This document shows positions 12,887 to 25,100 of a DNA stretch of 64,000 nucleotides, piece by piece. The position numbers and the translations under genes are program-made. This DNA is from Malania oleifera (Eukaryota; Streptophyta; Magnoliopsida; Santalales; Ximeniaceae), in the NCBI RefSeq assembly GCF_029873635.1, contig NC_080424.1:1715001-1779000 (forward strand). The letters run 5' to 3'. Position 1 is the first letter of the stretch, and the number at the start of each line of letters is the position of its first letter. The notes below the pieces were generated by a model, which ran no database searches, was not told where the DNA came from, and worked only from the letters and a program-made list of their open reading frames with translations.

Positions 12887-13310
12887 AATGAATGAATTGG
12901 GAAGCAATAGAAGAAGGAATTAATTGGGGTAATCAATTAACCTTGACCCAGGTGCGATGAAGGTCGGACTCCTCAAAGCTGTTGATGACTTCCTCCACGA
13001 AGTACTTTATGGGACTTATGTACAAACTCTTGTCATCATCCCCACTCCCACTCCCACTCCCATGATCATCATCATCATCTCCTAATTCATCTCCATCTAA
13101 CGACGGCCTAGTACTAGCAGCAGCAGCAGCAGCAGCAGCATTACCACCACTCATTAACCCATAACCATTAATCCTCACTATATTATGATTTTTCTTCGAT
13201 GATGATGATGATCTTGTTCTACCAGCAGTAGAAGCAGTAGCGGTGCCACTTCCTGCATCCAAAATAGCTTCCAAATACCCATTTATCCACTCGTTCCCTG
13301 TACCTCCCAT
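7102..13310 (-). CDS. SPS: Sucrose-phosphate synthase, SPS4F-like (family C), complete, 14 exons
   Basis: Cytosolic enzyme making sucrose 6-phosphate from UDP-glucose and fructose 6-phosphate. Exons, minus strand: 13310-12942, 12743-12651, 12556-12300, 11233-11170, 11058-10853, 10524-10044, 9945-9814, 9593-9462, 9367-9191, 9078-9025, 8871-8809, 8588-7752, 7600-7473, 7375-7102. They join to 3,267 bases, 1,088 residues, with no stop. The start gives the family N-terminus ([13 protein letters not shown]). The GT-B region opens near residue 233 (LYIVLIS, then [19 protein letters not shown]); HGHYADAG and [15 protein letters not shown] follow, and the EX7E motif is E647/E655 in [14 protein letters not shown] sucrose-phosphatase-like domain runs from about 816 (VIAVDGY) to about 1060. 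Ser216 in [10 protein letters not shown] lies where spinach SPS carries its regulatory Ser158 (inferred by position). The C-terminal text ([15 protein letters not shown], ending GIK) matches remembered Arabidopsis SPS4F better than SPS1F or SPS3F. Exon 1 is enlarged by Ala, Ser, Gly and Asp runs; intron 2 has a GC donor. Confidence 0.97.
11088..11120. repeat. (CA)n(TA)n microsatellite, SPS intron 4
   Basis: Alternating ACACAC followed by ATATAT, about 33 bases, just upstream (coding sense) of SPS exon 5. Confidence 0.9.
12825..12874. repeat. (GA)n microsatellite, 25 units, SPS intron 1
   Basis: Perfect dinucleotide run of about 50 bases. It reads as (CT)n on the SPS coding strand. Confidence 0.97.
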
Positions 13311-13422
13311 CCACCCCCAACGCTTACTGATCTAATTAAGCTCTCTGTGCTTCAGGTAGAGAGTAGAGAGAAGAGAGAAGAGAGAGTGCCCAAGTGTTCT
13401 CCGCTCTAGCTCTAGCTAATTA

Positions 13423-13431
13423 ATATATATA
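13423..13431 (-). promoter_or_regulatory. Putative TATA box of SPS
   Basis: Reads TATATATA on the minus strand, about 113-120 bases upstream of the SPS start codon. Between them is a pyrimidine-rich leader on the coding strand (CTCTCTTCTCTC-type), common in plant 5' untranslated regions. A start site near 13,395 would give a leader of about 85 bases (inference). Confidence 0.5.
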
Positions 13432-13884
13432 GTACTGGGGTCTGCATAGAATTTCAATATAATTTTATAATTATATTTATATTAAAAGTAAGTATTCTCT
13501 CCACAGGTATATCACCCAACACATCCTTATTCCCTTCTTATTCTACCTACGTCACCTCTATATGTGCCACTCTCAACAATTTTATTATTATTATTATTTT
13601 TATTTTTATTTTTATTTTCCATTGGCAGCTTGCTAGCTAGCTCATTGCGTCGCCCTCAGCCCTACGGTGAGCTGCGCTGAGCCTCCACATCAATGGGGTC
13701 AAGCAATCCTAGCTATGGGTACGGTTTTGGGCCGCTTCATTTTCTTATTACTGCAATGGAAAACCGGCTACTATCCTTCTTCCAATTAGGATTTGGTTTT
13801 ATATAATAAAATTGCTTATTAATTACATATTTGTGCAATTCAAGATACATTAATTTAGGTGATAAATTAACTCAGTATATAATA
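13432..13884. other. SPS upstream region, no recognised gene
   Basis: AT-rich DNA between the SPS TATA box and the 3' end of the RTE element. Contains (TTTTA)-type stretches and GCTAGCTAGC near 13,630. No assignable regulatory site beyond the TATA box. Confidence 0.4.
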
Positions 13885-14192
13885 CAAAAATAAAAATAAA
13901 AATAAAAATAAAAATGAAAATAAACTTTAGTCCTATTAGGCGAGTTTGTTACATGAATTTTGTTCACTTAATTCAGAGCATTTGTCACGCCTAACTTAAA
14001 AGTCATTAAATCCTTATTTACTATCTCATTTTAAATTGTTTTAAATTTATCTTATCCCCTTTCACACTAAAAAATAATAAATAACTTATTCCTTCCTTAG
14101 GTGCACTGCTAGTCCTATGTTTTAAATGCCCAAACCATCTAACTTGTCCCTTCCTTATTTTGCCTTCAACTGGTGCTATGCCTAGCTTATTG

Positions 14193-14259
<67 letters not shown>
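14193..14259. repeat. (CA)n(TA)n microsatellite in the RTE relic
   Basis: Seven CA units followed by about 27 TA units, inside the C-terminal region of the RTE element. Confidence 0.95.
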
Positions 14260-14265
<6 letters not shown>

Positions 14266-14994
14266 TTATTTCTTGGTTTATCTTTTAATATTATACCACT
14301 CATCTAACTTAACATTTGTATCTTTAAAACTTTTACTTTTTGTGCATGTTTCTTAGTTACTTAATATTCTTATCCATAAAGCATAACTAGCCTTATAGTT
14401 ATCTTATAGAACTTTTTTTCTAATTTTAAGAGAATTTTACAATCACACAACACGCCTCACACACTATTCCATTTTACTGAACTTGCTTTAATTTTATAAA
14501 TATTACATTCTCTTTAATTTTTCCTTCCGCTTGCATAATAGATCCAAGATAACGGAATCTACTAGTGCAATTAACTTATTGATGATCAAGTTTGATCTTC
14601 TCTTCAATACTCCTTCATTATTGAAGTCACATTTAATATTTTGTCTTATTCTTACTTATCCTAAAATCTCTGAACTCTAAATTAGTTCTTTAAAATTACT
14701 TAGATTCCACTTCATTCCTACTTTAATCAATCAAGACAATATCATCTGCAAATAAGACATAACAAAAGATCTTGTTTTGAATATATCTTGTGAGTTCATC
14801 AATTACTAAAGTAAAAAGATAAACACTCAAAGTAGAACCTTGATGTACCCTATTATCATTTGAAATTCTTTAGATTCTCTTCTTATAATTCTAACTTTTG
14901 CCATTATTCTATCATATATATATATATATCCTATATGACTTCAGTATATTTGTTGTACACTCCCTTCTTTTTTTGAGACCCGTCAAAGAACTTC

Positions 14995-17229
14995 TGTAAC
15001 AACCCGAAAAATTTTAAATAATTTAAATTTATAAGAAGAAAAAAGGGGAGGAGGAATAAGTTGGAAAATGGTGTGGCACAAGCATTCGTCGATGAATGGA
15101 TTGGTCTCGTCAACGAATCTTCTACTTAGCTCGTCGACGAGGTTACTTGTTTTGTCAACAAGAAATTACCGAGAAGGGGTTTTTATAGACTGAAATACGT
15201 CGACGAGTTGGCTGTCTTGTCGTTGAACTGTGTACAGGACTCGTCGACGAATGGACGTGTCTCGTCGACGAATCGACGTGTCTTGTCGACGAATCCTTGG
15301 GTATAAAAAGAACTTTTCTTTCATTTCAGCGCAGAATTCTTGCATGCTTTCCTTCTCTCTCTAGATATTCGGCCATCCTCCCTTCTCTCTTCGATTTCGA
15401 GCCGGATTTTCACCGATTCGACAATCTAAAACTACCACGACGCTCCTGGAAAAGTTCTCTACAAATCTACTGGAGTGGATCATCGGTGGAGTTAGTTGGG
15501 AATTCATCCCAATTTTAGGGTAAGACTTTTATTCGGTATTTTCCTTTTCCATAGTTATAAGAAATGTTGTACTCAGAGAAATAATGATATTTTGTTATGG
15601 GGGATGTGGATTTCAGGGCGTTGAATGGGGAACCTTGCGGGTGCAAGACTAGTTATTTTAAGAGGCTTTTCAGGAATTAGGTAAGGGGAAATATTTTATA
15701 ATAGCTTTTTCGTAATTTTAAGATGACTAATTTTGGGTAAAAATCCTACATATACAGGTATAATTTTTTGAGCCAAACTGATATTGAAAATACTGTTTTA
15801 ATTATATGAGTATTAAATTGGGAAAAATTGTGTGGTTGGAACCATTTTGATCATTAAATGATTGTTGAGCTGAGTGAAATGGGGAAATTGTTGAGATTGT
15901 GAGTGTCATTTGACTGAAATTCTTATCTGATTGAATACATTGATTGGATTGTGAACATTGTTTGGTTGAAAATACTGGATGGTTGAGTATCCTATGGTTT
16001 TTGCGTGGACATGGTTGATTGGTCAGGTTTGTGATTGATCTGTGGTGTGGTTCATGTAAATGACGATATAACGTTGGCAGTGGTATGAGGAGGTCGTTAT
16101 ATCATACCTGGTATAACCATCAGATAACGTTGGCAGTGGTACGAGGAGGTCGTTAAAGGGATGTTTATGCTGGGAGGTAAACATTGGCAGTGGTATGAGG
16201 AGGTTGTTTACCTATTTATCATGAATGGGGTGTTTGTTTTGTAATCTGTGTGGTTTGAGCAGTCCTGTGTGGACATTTATATTGTGCTTGATTAGTCCTG
16301 TGTGGACGTTGATGTTGTAGTTGAGCAGTCCTGTGTGGACATTGTTGCTGTGTGATTTGATTAGTCATGTGTCGACACTGATACTGCTTGATTTGATCAT
16401 TTGCGGATTGATTATGATATGGGCGTATGCGTGAAATTCTGTCAAGCGATTGTGTTGGCTGTGTATGAATGTTAATTAATTAAGTATTTAGAATAAAATA
16501 GATTACTCCACCCGAGGGCTTGCTGAGAAAGGCGAGTACACTGGTAATTAATTGTGGGTACTAGAGTAGAGGGAAGTCACTTGTATGGGCGAGTGATCTT
16601 CCCTATTCTTGGTGACTTTACCTGAATACATAACCCGAGGGCTTACTGAGAAAGGTGAGTGCCCTGGTGTTAGCACTAGAGCAAAGGGAACCTACTTGTA
16701 TGAGCGGGTAGATTTCCCTATTCTCAGAAATTAACAATAAAATACTGATGGCTGTGAATATGCGAATGGACGATAATGACGTTGATTTTGTGTGATTATG
16801 GGTATGACATTTGGGTTACTTGTGGACTGTGTGTACATTTTAGATGGATATTCTAATTGTATTATAAACACTTCAGCCACACACTATTATAAACTATTTC
16901 TTCCTTACTGAGAGGTGTCTCATCCCGTCATATGTTAAATCTTTTCAGGCTATCCAGGTGATCGAGCTTAGATAGCTCCAGGGCGGGGGTAGTTTTGTGA
17001 GTTGAATATAGCAGATCGGATATGTGTTAGTTTATGTTTTATATATATTAATGTTCGTTATGTAACATGAATAATTAGGTTGTAGATATTATGGATCGAT
17101 GTATGTAAATGTAGCACTCTGGTATTTTCTGTTGGAGTTATTCATTATTTCCACTGTGTGTATGGTATCAGAGACGAGTGTCGGTCTCTTAATGCCCCGA
17201 GCCCCGCGTGGTGGGTCCAGGGTGTTACA
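14995..17229 (+). mobile_element. Solo LTR 1 (2,235 bp), palindrome-array LTR family, TSD ACTTC
   Basis: Begins TGTAACAACCCG and ends GGGTGTTACA, flanked by a perfect 5-bp duplication ACTTC (14990-14994 and 17230-17234) inside the RTE element. No coding domain, so a solo LTR formed by LTR-LTR recombination is most likely. Internal order: TCGTCGACGA-like palindromes (15,090-15,295), TATAAAAAG at 15302-15310, donor-like AGGGTAAG at 15517-15524, short tandem repeats (16,060-16,400), and a conserved GAGAGGTGTCTCATCCC block near 16,910. Length and ends fit Tekay/Del-type gypsy LTRs, but that assignment is only by resemblance. Confidence 0.88.
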
Positions 17230-17731
17230 ACTTCCCTAGATACCTCAATCATATGCCTTCTTTAAGTTAATGAAAACCATATACAAATCTCTTTTATTTT
17301 TCCTAAACTTTTTCATTAATCTTTTTAAAAGATAAATAACTTTTGTTATCGATCTCCAAGCATAAAACCAAATTGATTCTTTAGAACCTCGTTTCTTATC
17401 TTATTTTTGGTTCAATTACTCTTTTTCAAAATTTCATCATATGACTCATAATCTTGGTTCTACGGTAGTTATTACAATTTTGAATATTGCCTTTGTTTTT
17501 GTATAAAGATATTAATGTGCTTTTCATCCATTCTTTCAACAATTTCTTGATTTTTATAATAGTGATGAATAGATTTGTTAACCGTATGGTTCCTTTATCT
17601 CCTTAATATTTTAAAACTTCAATTGATACGTCATCTAGTCCTATAGATTTATCGTTTTTTTGTCTTTTTTAAATCCATCTTAACTTCAAGGACTTTAATT
17701 TTGTGAATAAATTTCTTATTTTTAGGCTTTT

Positions 17732-19689
17732 CGTAACGACTAGCTTTACTTATCATATATTAAAACATAATTAATAATAAATTCAACTTGAACCCATGGG
17801 TAACAGAGACACATATGACATTCACAGCGGAAACCTAAACAGCAGTAAATATAAATCATATTCTCAAAACCATAAAATGCATAATACCATAGTCAACTAC
17901 ATTCCAAAATACTGTGTTTATATACAATCTCCAAAAATACAAAAGTATATACATATCTAGGAACTCATAACATAAATTTCTTGTTCCTAGACCAAAACTT
18001 ACCCTCCTAGCAGGGTAGTATCCCACTATCTCAATGGCAGCCTCGATCCGCCGGTCGTTCTAGGTTTCCTGAAAATTATTTAATGTTGGGAGTGAGACAC
18101 CTCTCAGTAAGGAAAAATAAACTAAATACAGTTGTGTGGTAACATGAATGTTTAATGCTAATATACATATACAGTACATTTTGCATACTAGAAAACATTA
18201 ATCATATCATAACTGCATAGACATATACTTTCATATTTCTAATAAATCGTACTGTTCATGAACTATCTGGTATAGCTAATAATACTGAAAATTTACTCAG
18301 GATGTATAGCTAGTTGATGTCATGTATTACCCCCCATGACTGGTTGTGCAGCCCCAAAGCGAGACCCAACAATGGCTGGCCGACCATTGCTGAGTCAAAA
18401 ATGTCTGTAAGTATGATGGACCCGCCACACCTTGGTCCGGACTTTCAGGTGGACATCTACAACTCTACATTGAAAGCCACATCGACTATCCATCTCCCAC
18501 CCCCTCTACTTGCAGGGGCGGTTAGCATAAGTCTGAAACATAATAATCTGATCTATATAGCTATGGTACTGTGCTCCTGAAACTAAACTGAACTATCATT
18601 TGAGTTCTGATAATATATAATACATGATAATATACAGTTTAACATAAGTAGATTGATAACATCTTCTATAATAACATAAATACATACGGCCTTGCGCCGG
18701 CTATTAATTACGACATTGCCCTAAACATTTCATAAATAATAATTTGAATAAACATGTTAATTATCATGTATTGCAAAATCGCAATGTACTGCATTATTCC
18801 GTATTTTCTGAAAACATACTTTATCTGTAAAATTGCCTTAACATAATACTTTTCACATAAAATAATATTCATGCCACATAATGCTGAATAATACCATATA
18901 TTCTATATTGAAATCATATTTTCTAGCATTTCATACTAATACATACATTTCAATATAATAGCAGTATTTTCCCAAACAACATTTTCTCAAGAATATTCAA
19001 ATGTAATACATGCTTTCTGAACATAAATCTACTAGTAATTTAATAGTATTTTCATGGAAAAGTAACTGCTTTGGTTGATTCCCTTACCTGATTTCTGAGA
19101 AAAAACCCCCTAAAATATACTCATCCTGCACCCGTAGGGTTCCCCGTTCTACATCCTGAAACCAACATCTCTCAGAACTAAATTTCAGTATTTTTTTCGT
19201 GTACAACATTTCATATAACCATGGAAATACCAAATTTTGAATAAAAGTTTTACCTTAAACCAAGGATGAATTCCAAAGTAGCTCCACTGATGATCCACTC
19301 TGGTAGGTTTTCAAAGAACTTTCGCAGGAGCGTCGTGGTGGCTTTAGATCGTTGAATCGGTGAGAATCCAGCCTAAGATCTTAGAGAGAAGGGGGAGAAA
19401 CCGAAGAGGAGAGAGAGAGTGAGTGTTCTGCGTGAAATTTCTGAGAGAAAATCGAGTTTATGGCTATTTATACACTGACTTCGTCGACGATGTCAAGAAG
19501 GAAATTCGTCGATGAATACTATTCCTCGTCGATGAAATTTAGAGTTGAAAAAAAATAGCCTCTCGGTATCTTCTCGTCAACGAGCCCAAAATGCCACGTC
19601 GTCAATGAATTCTATTGCCGCCCTTTTTTACTATTTTCATTTTACTCTCTCTTTATTATTTAAATACCATTATTCTTCAAGTCATTACA
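17732..19689 (-). mobile_element. Solo LTR 2 (1,958 bp), same family, inverted, TSD CTTTT
   Basis: On the plus strand it starts CGTAACGAC (one change from TGTAACGAC) and ends GTCATTACA. The 5-bp duplication CTTTT is perfect (17727-17731 and 19690-19694). It interrupts the same RTE element. On the minus strand it shows degraded TCGTCGACGA motifs (19,480-19,610), TATAAATA (19472-19465), donor-like AAGGTAAAAC (19256-19247), one copy of the GGCCTTGCGCCGG unit near 18,688 and the GTGTCTCACTCCC block near 18,100. Confidence 0.85.
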
Positions 19690-20263
19690 CTTTTCCTTAT
19701 TTGTTACTTTTGAATTCAAGCTCTCAGTTTAGTTTTCATTAAACAATTTATCAAAGTATTTTTGCTACTTCTCTTTTATGTCTTCTTTTTTAGTTAAGAC
19801 GGTATCATTTCCGTCCTTTATAAAGTTTACATTACCTAAATCTTTGCATTTTCTTTTTCTAACTCTAGCAAGTTTATAATTTTCTCTTTCTCCTTTTTTT
19901 TGTATCTAGTCTAGTATATAAAGTGTCATAAACTTTATGTTTAACTTCGCTAATGACCTTACTTTTTTGAATTTTGTTCTCTCCTTTTTATTATTTTCAA
20001 GATTTTATATATTTCTACAACTTTGCCATGCTTTATACTATTTTTTTTTTTTGTCTTGGCGGCTTTTTGAACTTCTTCATTCCACTATCAACTTTTTTAT
20101 TGCCCGAGTATCTTTTTTTTGGATTCACCAAAAATCTCGTTTGCTATCTTTACGATAGAGTTAGTCAATATTCTATTCCAAGTAGCGTTTGCATCTACCT
20201 TATATCCCTTATTGTCTAATCACCCCCTTCAATCACTTTATCTTTAAATTTTACTATATTGTC

Positions 20264-22435
20264 TGTAATAACCCAAAAAATAATGGTATTTAAATAATAA
20301 AAAGAAAGGGAAATGGAAACCGGAAAACAGAAGGAGGCAGTCGACGACGTTGCTTTTTGGAAAGGATAATCCTGAGAAATTTTTAGCTCCTTGTCGACGA
20401 ATACAGGGGACTCGTCGACGAGGTTATAATAGGAGCTCGTCGATGAAGATAGGATTCGTCGACGAACTTTCTATAGGACTCGTCGACGAGGTGACATGTC
20501 TCGTCGACGAGGAAATGCCGAGAGGGGTTCTGGGCAGTCTGAATTTCATTGACGAGGAGTGGGTTTCATCGAAGAAATTATTAAAGGACTCGTTGACGAG
20601 ATGACGTGGCTTGTCGACGAATCCAGCCCTATAAATAGTGAAAAAAACTCAGATTTTGATGGAAATTACCATTCGGTTCCCTCTCTTTCTCTCTTCGATT
20701 TTGGGCTGGATTTTCACCGGTTCAAGGATCTGAAGCCACCATGACTCTCCTGGGAAAGTTCTCTACAAGTCTGCCGGAGCGGATCGTCGGTGGGGCTGAG
20801 TTGAAAACCATCCCAAATCCAGGGTAAGACTTTCTACTCAGTATTTGGTTATTTGACAGTTGTAGGAAGTGATATACGCATAGAAATACTGAACTTTAGT
20901 TTTGGGGAATGCTTTTTCTAGGGTGTTGAGTTGGGAACCCTGCGGGTGCGGTACATATTTTCTTAGGGGCTTTTTAGAAATCAAGTAAGGGGATAAACTA
21001 AACTAGTATTTTATGAAATTATGTATATTGTTATAGCATTTGAATTCAGGAAAATAAATATATTTATATATGATTTATATTTTGGAAAATGCTGTTGAAA
21101 GTGATGATATGTTAAATATATGAAAAACCTGTTTAGTGTGGCATGAGTAGAAATTAATATGAAATACTGTTTCTGGGAATGTGTTAATGACACAGATTTT
21201 TATAATGGAAAACTGGCGTACGGGCCGAGATTTTTATAAGTTTTACTGGCATATGGGCCGTGCTATGTGTATGATTTGCTAGCGTACGGGCTGAGCTATG
21301 TATATAATTTGACGGCGTATGGCCCGAGCTATGGATGTGATTTGCCAGTGTACGGGTTGTGTTATGATATGATTTGTCGGCATACGGGCCGAGTTATGGT
21401 AAAATGTGTAATACCGGCGTACGAGCTGATGATTTTCATGATAAACGTATATATGCAAAATGATATGACTGATTTGATAATTAATGATATGAAATATCTA
21501 TGTATCACAGTTTCAATATATTTTATATGATATCAGAACCTAGTTGGCTTGGTCTAGGTTAGCACTTGTACGGTACCGTTGCTATGTGTCCATGGTCATC
21601 ATGATCATGATATTTATTTTAACGCCGCTGTACGGAGTGATGCAAGATTGAATGGTCGATGTGGTTTTTAAGAAGTGTGTGGGCGCCCCTGGTGAATGGA
21701 CCAGGTCAAGCAGACCCATCAGACTTACAGACTGTACTTTTGACTTGATAGTGGTTGGCCAACCATTGTCAGGTCCCGCCTTCGGGCCACACAACCCAGT
21801 CATGTTGGGGTAATACATGACAACAGCCAACTAACCTACCAAGAATGTTTTTGTATTATTATTATTATATGAGATGAAATATGTTTATGATAATGCAGTA
21901 TGTTCTGTCATGTTTTGATGATATATATGTTTTCCTAGATTTGACAAAACAGTTACTGAATATGTTCTGTATGGTATATGTATAACACAAAATACTTATG
22001 TTGCCACACACTAGTATTAGTTTATTTCTATTACTGAGAGGTGTCTCACCCCAATATTCTATAAAATTTTCAGGCGCCCCTGATAGAAGAGCGGGAAAAG
22101 CCCTGCTGATCTAGTGCTGTTCATCTGCCCTCTTTGAAGGGTAAGTTTTAGTAGGAACAGTTGGATTTTGTGGGAAATATCTTTAGATTTTATTTTTGAG
22201 ATGTGTATACTGAAATACAGTGGATATAGTGACTTTGATATTTATGGTAATGTGATGGATGTTTTCGTATTTATAATATTGTGATTGTATGTTTCCTATT
22301 GCTTAGGCTTCCGTTATGTGTTCTGATGTATCCCTGGTACCCACGAATCTAGGTGAATTATGATCTACTGAGCTGGGATTTGTGATATTGATTTTATTAT
22401 ATTAAAAAAATATGAAAATTAAGCAGGTCATCACA
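20264..22435 (+). mobile_element. Solo LTR 3 (2,172 bp), same family, no clear TSD
   Basis: Starts TGTAATAACCC and ends GGTCATCACA, splitting the RTE element. The best-preserved palindrome array of the family is at 20,385-20,625, followed by TATAAATA at 20630-20637 and AGGGTAAGAC at 20821-20830. A minisatellite built on GGCGTACGGGCCGAG occupies about 21,215-21,425. The conserved GAGAGGTGTCTCACCCC block is near 22,036. Flanking pentamers (TTGTC before, CAATC after) do not match, unlike LTRs 1, 2, 4 and 5. Confidence 0.8.
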
Positions 22436-23330
22436 CAATCTCTTCAAACTCCATCACCTAGTCCTTTTGTGTTGATTTATGTTACTCTTTCTTGTCTATT
22501 TTTTAGTATATATATCTAATATTAAGATTCTATATTGTGTAGCCAAAAGTTACATTCCTTACAATGATCCCCTTTTCTAGTTAAAAAGAAATACATTTTG
22601 CTTTTATTTTTCCACTCTTGAAAGTTATTAAATATTATTCTCTTTTTATAAAACAGGTTTTCAATATAACTAAACTGTAAGACAAAAAAAATCTAAACTT
22701 GTATCTCCGAATTTTTATTTTTTTATCTCTATATCCATGATCTCCATATATTCTCTTCGACTTTATTTTTATCTCTGTATCCATGATCTCCATATATTCT
22801 CTCATAACCTATATTGTCTTTGCTAGTGTGTCCATTTAAATAAGTTCCTAAGAATGTTTTTTCAGATATTGGTATCTTTTGTAAAATGCTATTCATATCT
22901 TCCTAAAATTATCCTTTGAGGTTTTTTGCTAAGCCAATTTAGGGAACATACGACGCACTATCTTTAGGCCTAGATATCTTGATTTCTATGATCCTATCCC
23001 CTATTCTTTTAACATATACTATTTTATCTTCTAGGTCTTTGTCTACGATGACTCCCACCCCGTTTTTATATTTCTATTTTCTAGTGTAACAAAGTTTAAA
23101 TCCTACTTTTTAAAATTGCTTTAGCTTTCTCCCTTATAACCATTTTGTCTTTGAAGGTGGATCGAGTTAATTTTTCTTCTAGTTATTGTTTTCACTATTT
23201 TTCACACTCTTGCCCATAATTGCCCCTACATTCTAAGTTGTTAATCTAATCTTAATTTCTTGTGCTAACTTCTTAGCACTCTCTTGTCCATACTAACCCG
23301 ATCTATTCTACCCTTGTCCTAGGTGGATTT

Positions 23331-23789
23331 GGTAAGAATTCATGATATAAGGGTCTGATAAGTTTTACGCAGCTATCATTTACCTAATGCAACCTTACTC
23401 CTTTATCTTTGACTTGGGACCAATTGTGTGTACAAATATAAATTGTCTTACACAACTGAAGTGCAAGAATCAACAAATCTGTGTTTTTATTTTTGGAATG
23501 AAAACTTATTTCACAAAGACAATAAAGGAAAAACTAAAAACACCACACAACCTATTCTAAGCAAATCTAAACTTTATTCAAAACTAATTTTCGCTAAAAA
23601 ATCCACTAATATTCTACCTTGCATCTAGTTCACAATTTTCCATAACCTCCAACCAAGTCTAGAAACCTCGCAAACATCATAATGAACTTAAAATCTAAAG
23701 CATTTATTTTTGGCACGTGAATCAAAGTTGACTAAAATTTAAAACTTGTGCAATGGTACTTTAAAAATTATTTATATAATCCAAGATTT
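23331..23789. other. AT-rich spacer between RTE and copia elements
   Basis: No coding similarity, repeat or RNA recognised. May include the untranslated 5' end of the RTE element. Confidence 0.4.
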
Positions 23790-24589
23790 GCAAATGGTAT
23801 TTTAGTCTTTTTAGTATTATTATTAAGTGTCTTAGCATGTTAATTAGTAAGAGTTAGTAAAGGTATTATGGTCATTAGAATGTATTTGATTTGTATTATA
23901 AATAGAGGGAGAGATCTATCTACAACCTAGGTCATTCATTTAATCAAATTCTCAACTCGTTATCAGAGCGTGATCTAACCTAAACACTATGACACTCAGT
24001 TGTCGTCGGAAAACACTCTCCCATTGTTGTCCTTCATAGAACTACCTCAACCCTTCATTGTTTCCAAAACCAACCATATTGCCAAAAGTAAAACCCTCTA
24101 AAACCTATCCCTACAAAATCCCATCGAAGGAAAGCTCCCCACACGCCGACACGCACCAATCAACTATTGGCAGTCCCAACCCCACGTCGGTGTGTAAGAG
24201 GGATTCTAATCACATTTTCTAATTTTTTTCGTCCACCATGTTCTGATTTTTTCCCTAGACTATATTATCAAGTAGTTAGGCATTTTTTAACTCAAAATTC
24301 CAACTTTTTCGACCATGCACTCATGGTAATTAGTTAGTTGTTGTTCAATGCTTGTAAAGGCTTTTTAGGAGTTTCTTGGAGTGGTCGCAGTGTTCATAAG
24401 TTGATTTGTGAGATTGTTGCAGTGCTATATCAGTTTGTAGGTGGTTCACCTTGTCTGTACTTGTTTTAGTGCTTCACATCGTTTGTGGTTGTCTTGATTA
24501 GTTTTGATTGTTTTTCTTGTTTGACATTGGTGTGACTGTTGGTTTGTGAGTGTTAGGATGGAGTTTATGAATCCCAAAACATTTTCCTT

Positions 24590-25100
24590 CATCACTGCCA
24601 CATAACAATTGAAAAGTTTGACGGAAAGAATTATGTTCAATGGTCTAAGGCTGTGAGGGTTTATTTAGCAGGATTAATAAAATTTGACCACTTGCTCTAA
24701 TATGATTCTTATGATGAGAAGATAAAAGAAATGTGGATTCAGGAAGATGCCTTGATTGTTTCTCTCTTGTGTAATTTGATAGAGCCTCATATTACACTGT
24801 TGTGCTTGCATCTAGATACATGCAAAGAGATTTGGGATTATACCAAACTTCTGTACTCTAGTAATATTATATACATGTATGATTTGTTTTGGGAATACTT
24901 TCAAATACAATAGGGAGACATGAGCATTGTAGATTATTTTGGAGAGATGAAGCATATTCATGAGGAGCTTAACATCATGCGAACTATAATTATTGATGTT
25001 CATGAGATGCAAAAGTAGAGGGAGCATATGGCAGTTCTTTGGATTTTTGCAGGCTTAAAACTTGAGTTTGAGGTAGCTCGGTCCTAAATATTTAGTTGTG
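24590..25100 (+). pseudogene. copia gag (UBN2-like) pseudogene
   Basis: Segments reading FDGKNYVQWSKAVRVYL, MWIQEDALIVSLLCNLIEPH and CKEIWDYTKLLYSS match the layout of plant copia gag (UBN2 domain). Frameshifts and in-frame stops break it. Downstream, near 25,290, a Cys-rich stretch may be the remnant zinc knuckle. Confidence 0.75.

Larger units (their letters stand above)
13885..23330 (-). mobile_element. RTE-type LINE, split by three solo LTRs
   Basis: Minus-strand segments 23330-22436, 20263-19690, 17731-17230 and 14994-13885 read in order as one RTE element of about 3 kb. The endonuclease start (IRLTT, then YKNGVGVIVDKDL) is at about 23,240-23,010. The linker (KLARVRKRKCKDL, then FIKDGNDTVLTKKEDIKEK) is at about 19,880-19,750. 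The RT fingers (MVFINLKKAYD) are near 17,260. The palm (HQGSTLSVYLF and catalytic FADDIVLID) is at about 14,850-14,720. The C-terminus (KLGIAPVEGK, then VRWFGHL) is at about 14,190-14,110. The 3' end is a (TTTTA)n tail near 13,885-13,915. Stops and frameshifts are frequent, so it is dead. It lies 0.6 kb upstream of SPS and is the oldest layer of this nest, since the LTRs interrupt it. Confidence 0.88.

Noticed and set aside
15297-15518. 73-codon open frame after the TATA box of LTR 1
   Set aside because: Not kept in the other LTRs over its whole length. Only the last about 28 codons in another frame are shared and are reported as a finding.
20385-20625. Palindrome array considered as a CRISPR array
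   Set aside because: Plant nuclear LTR. Repeats are 10-base palindromes with uneven, unrelated spacing and there are no cas genes.
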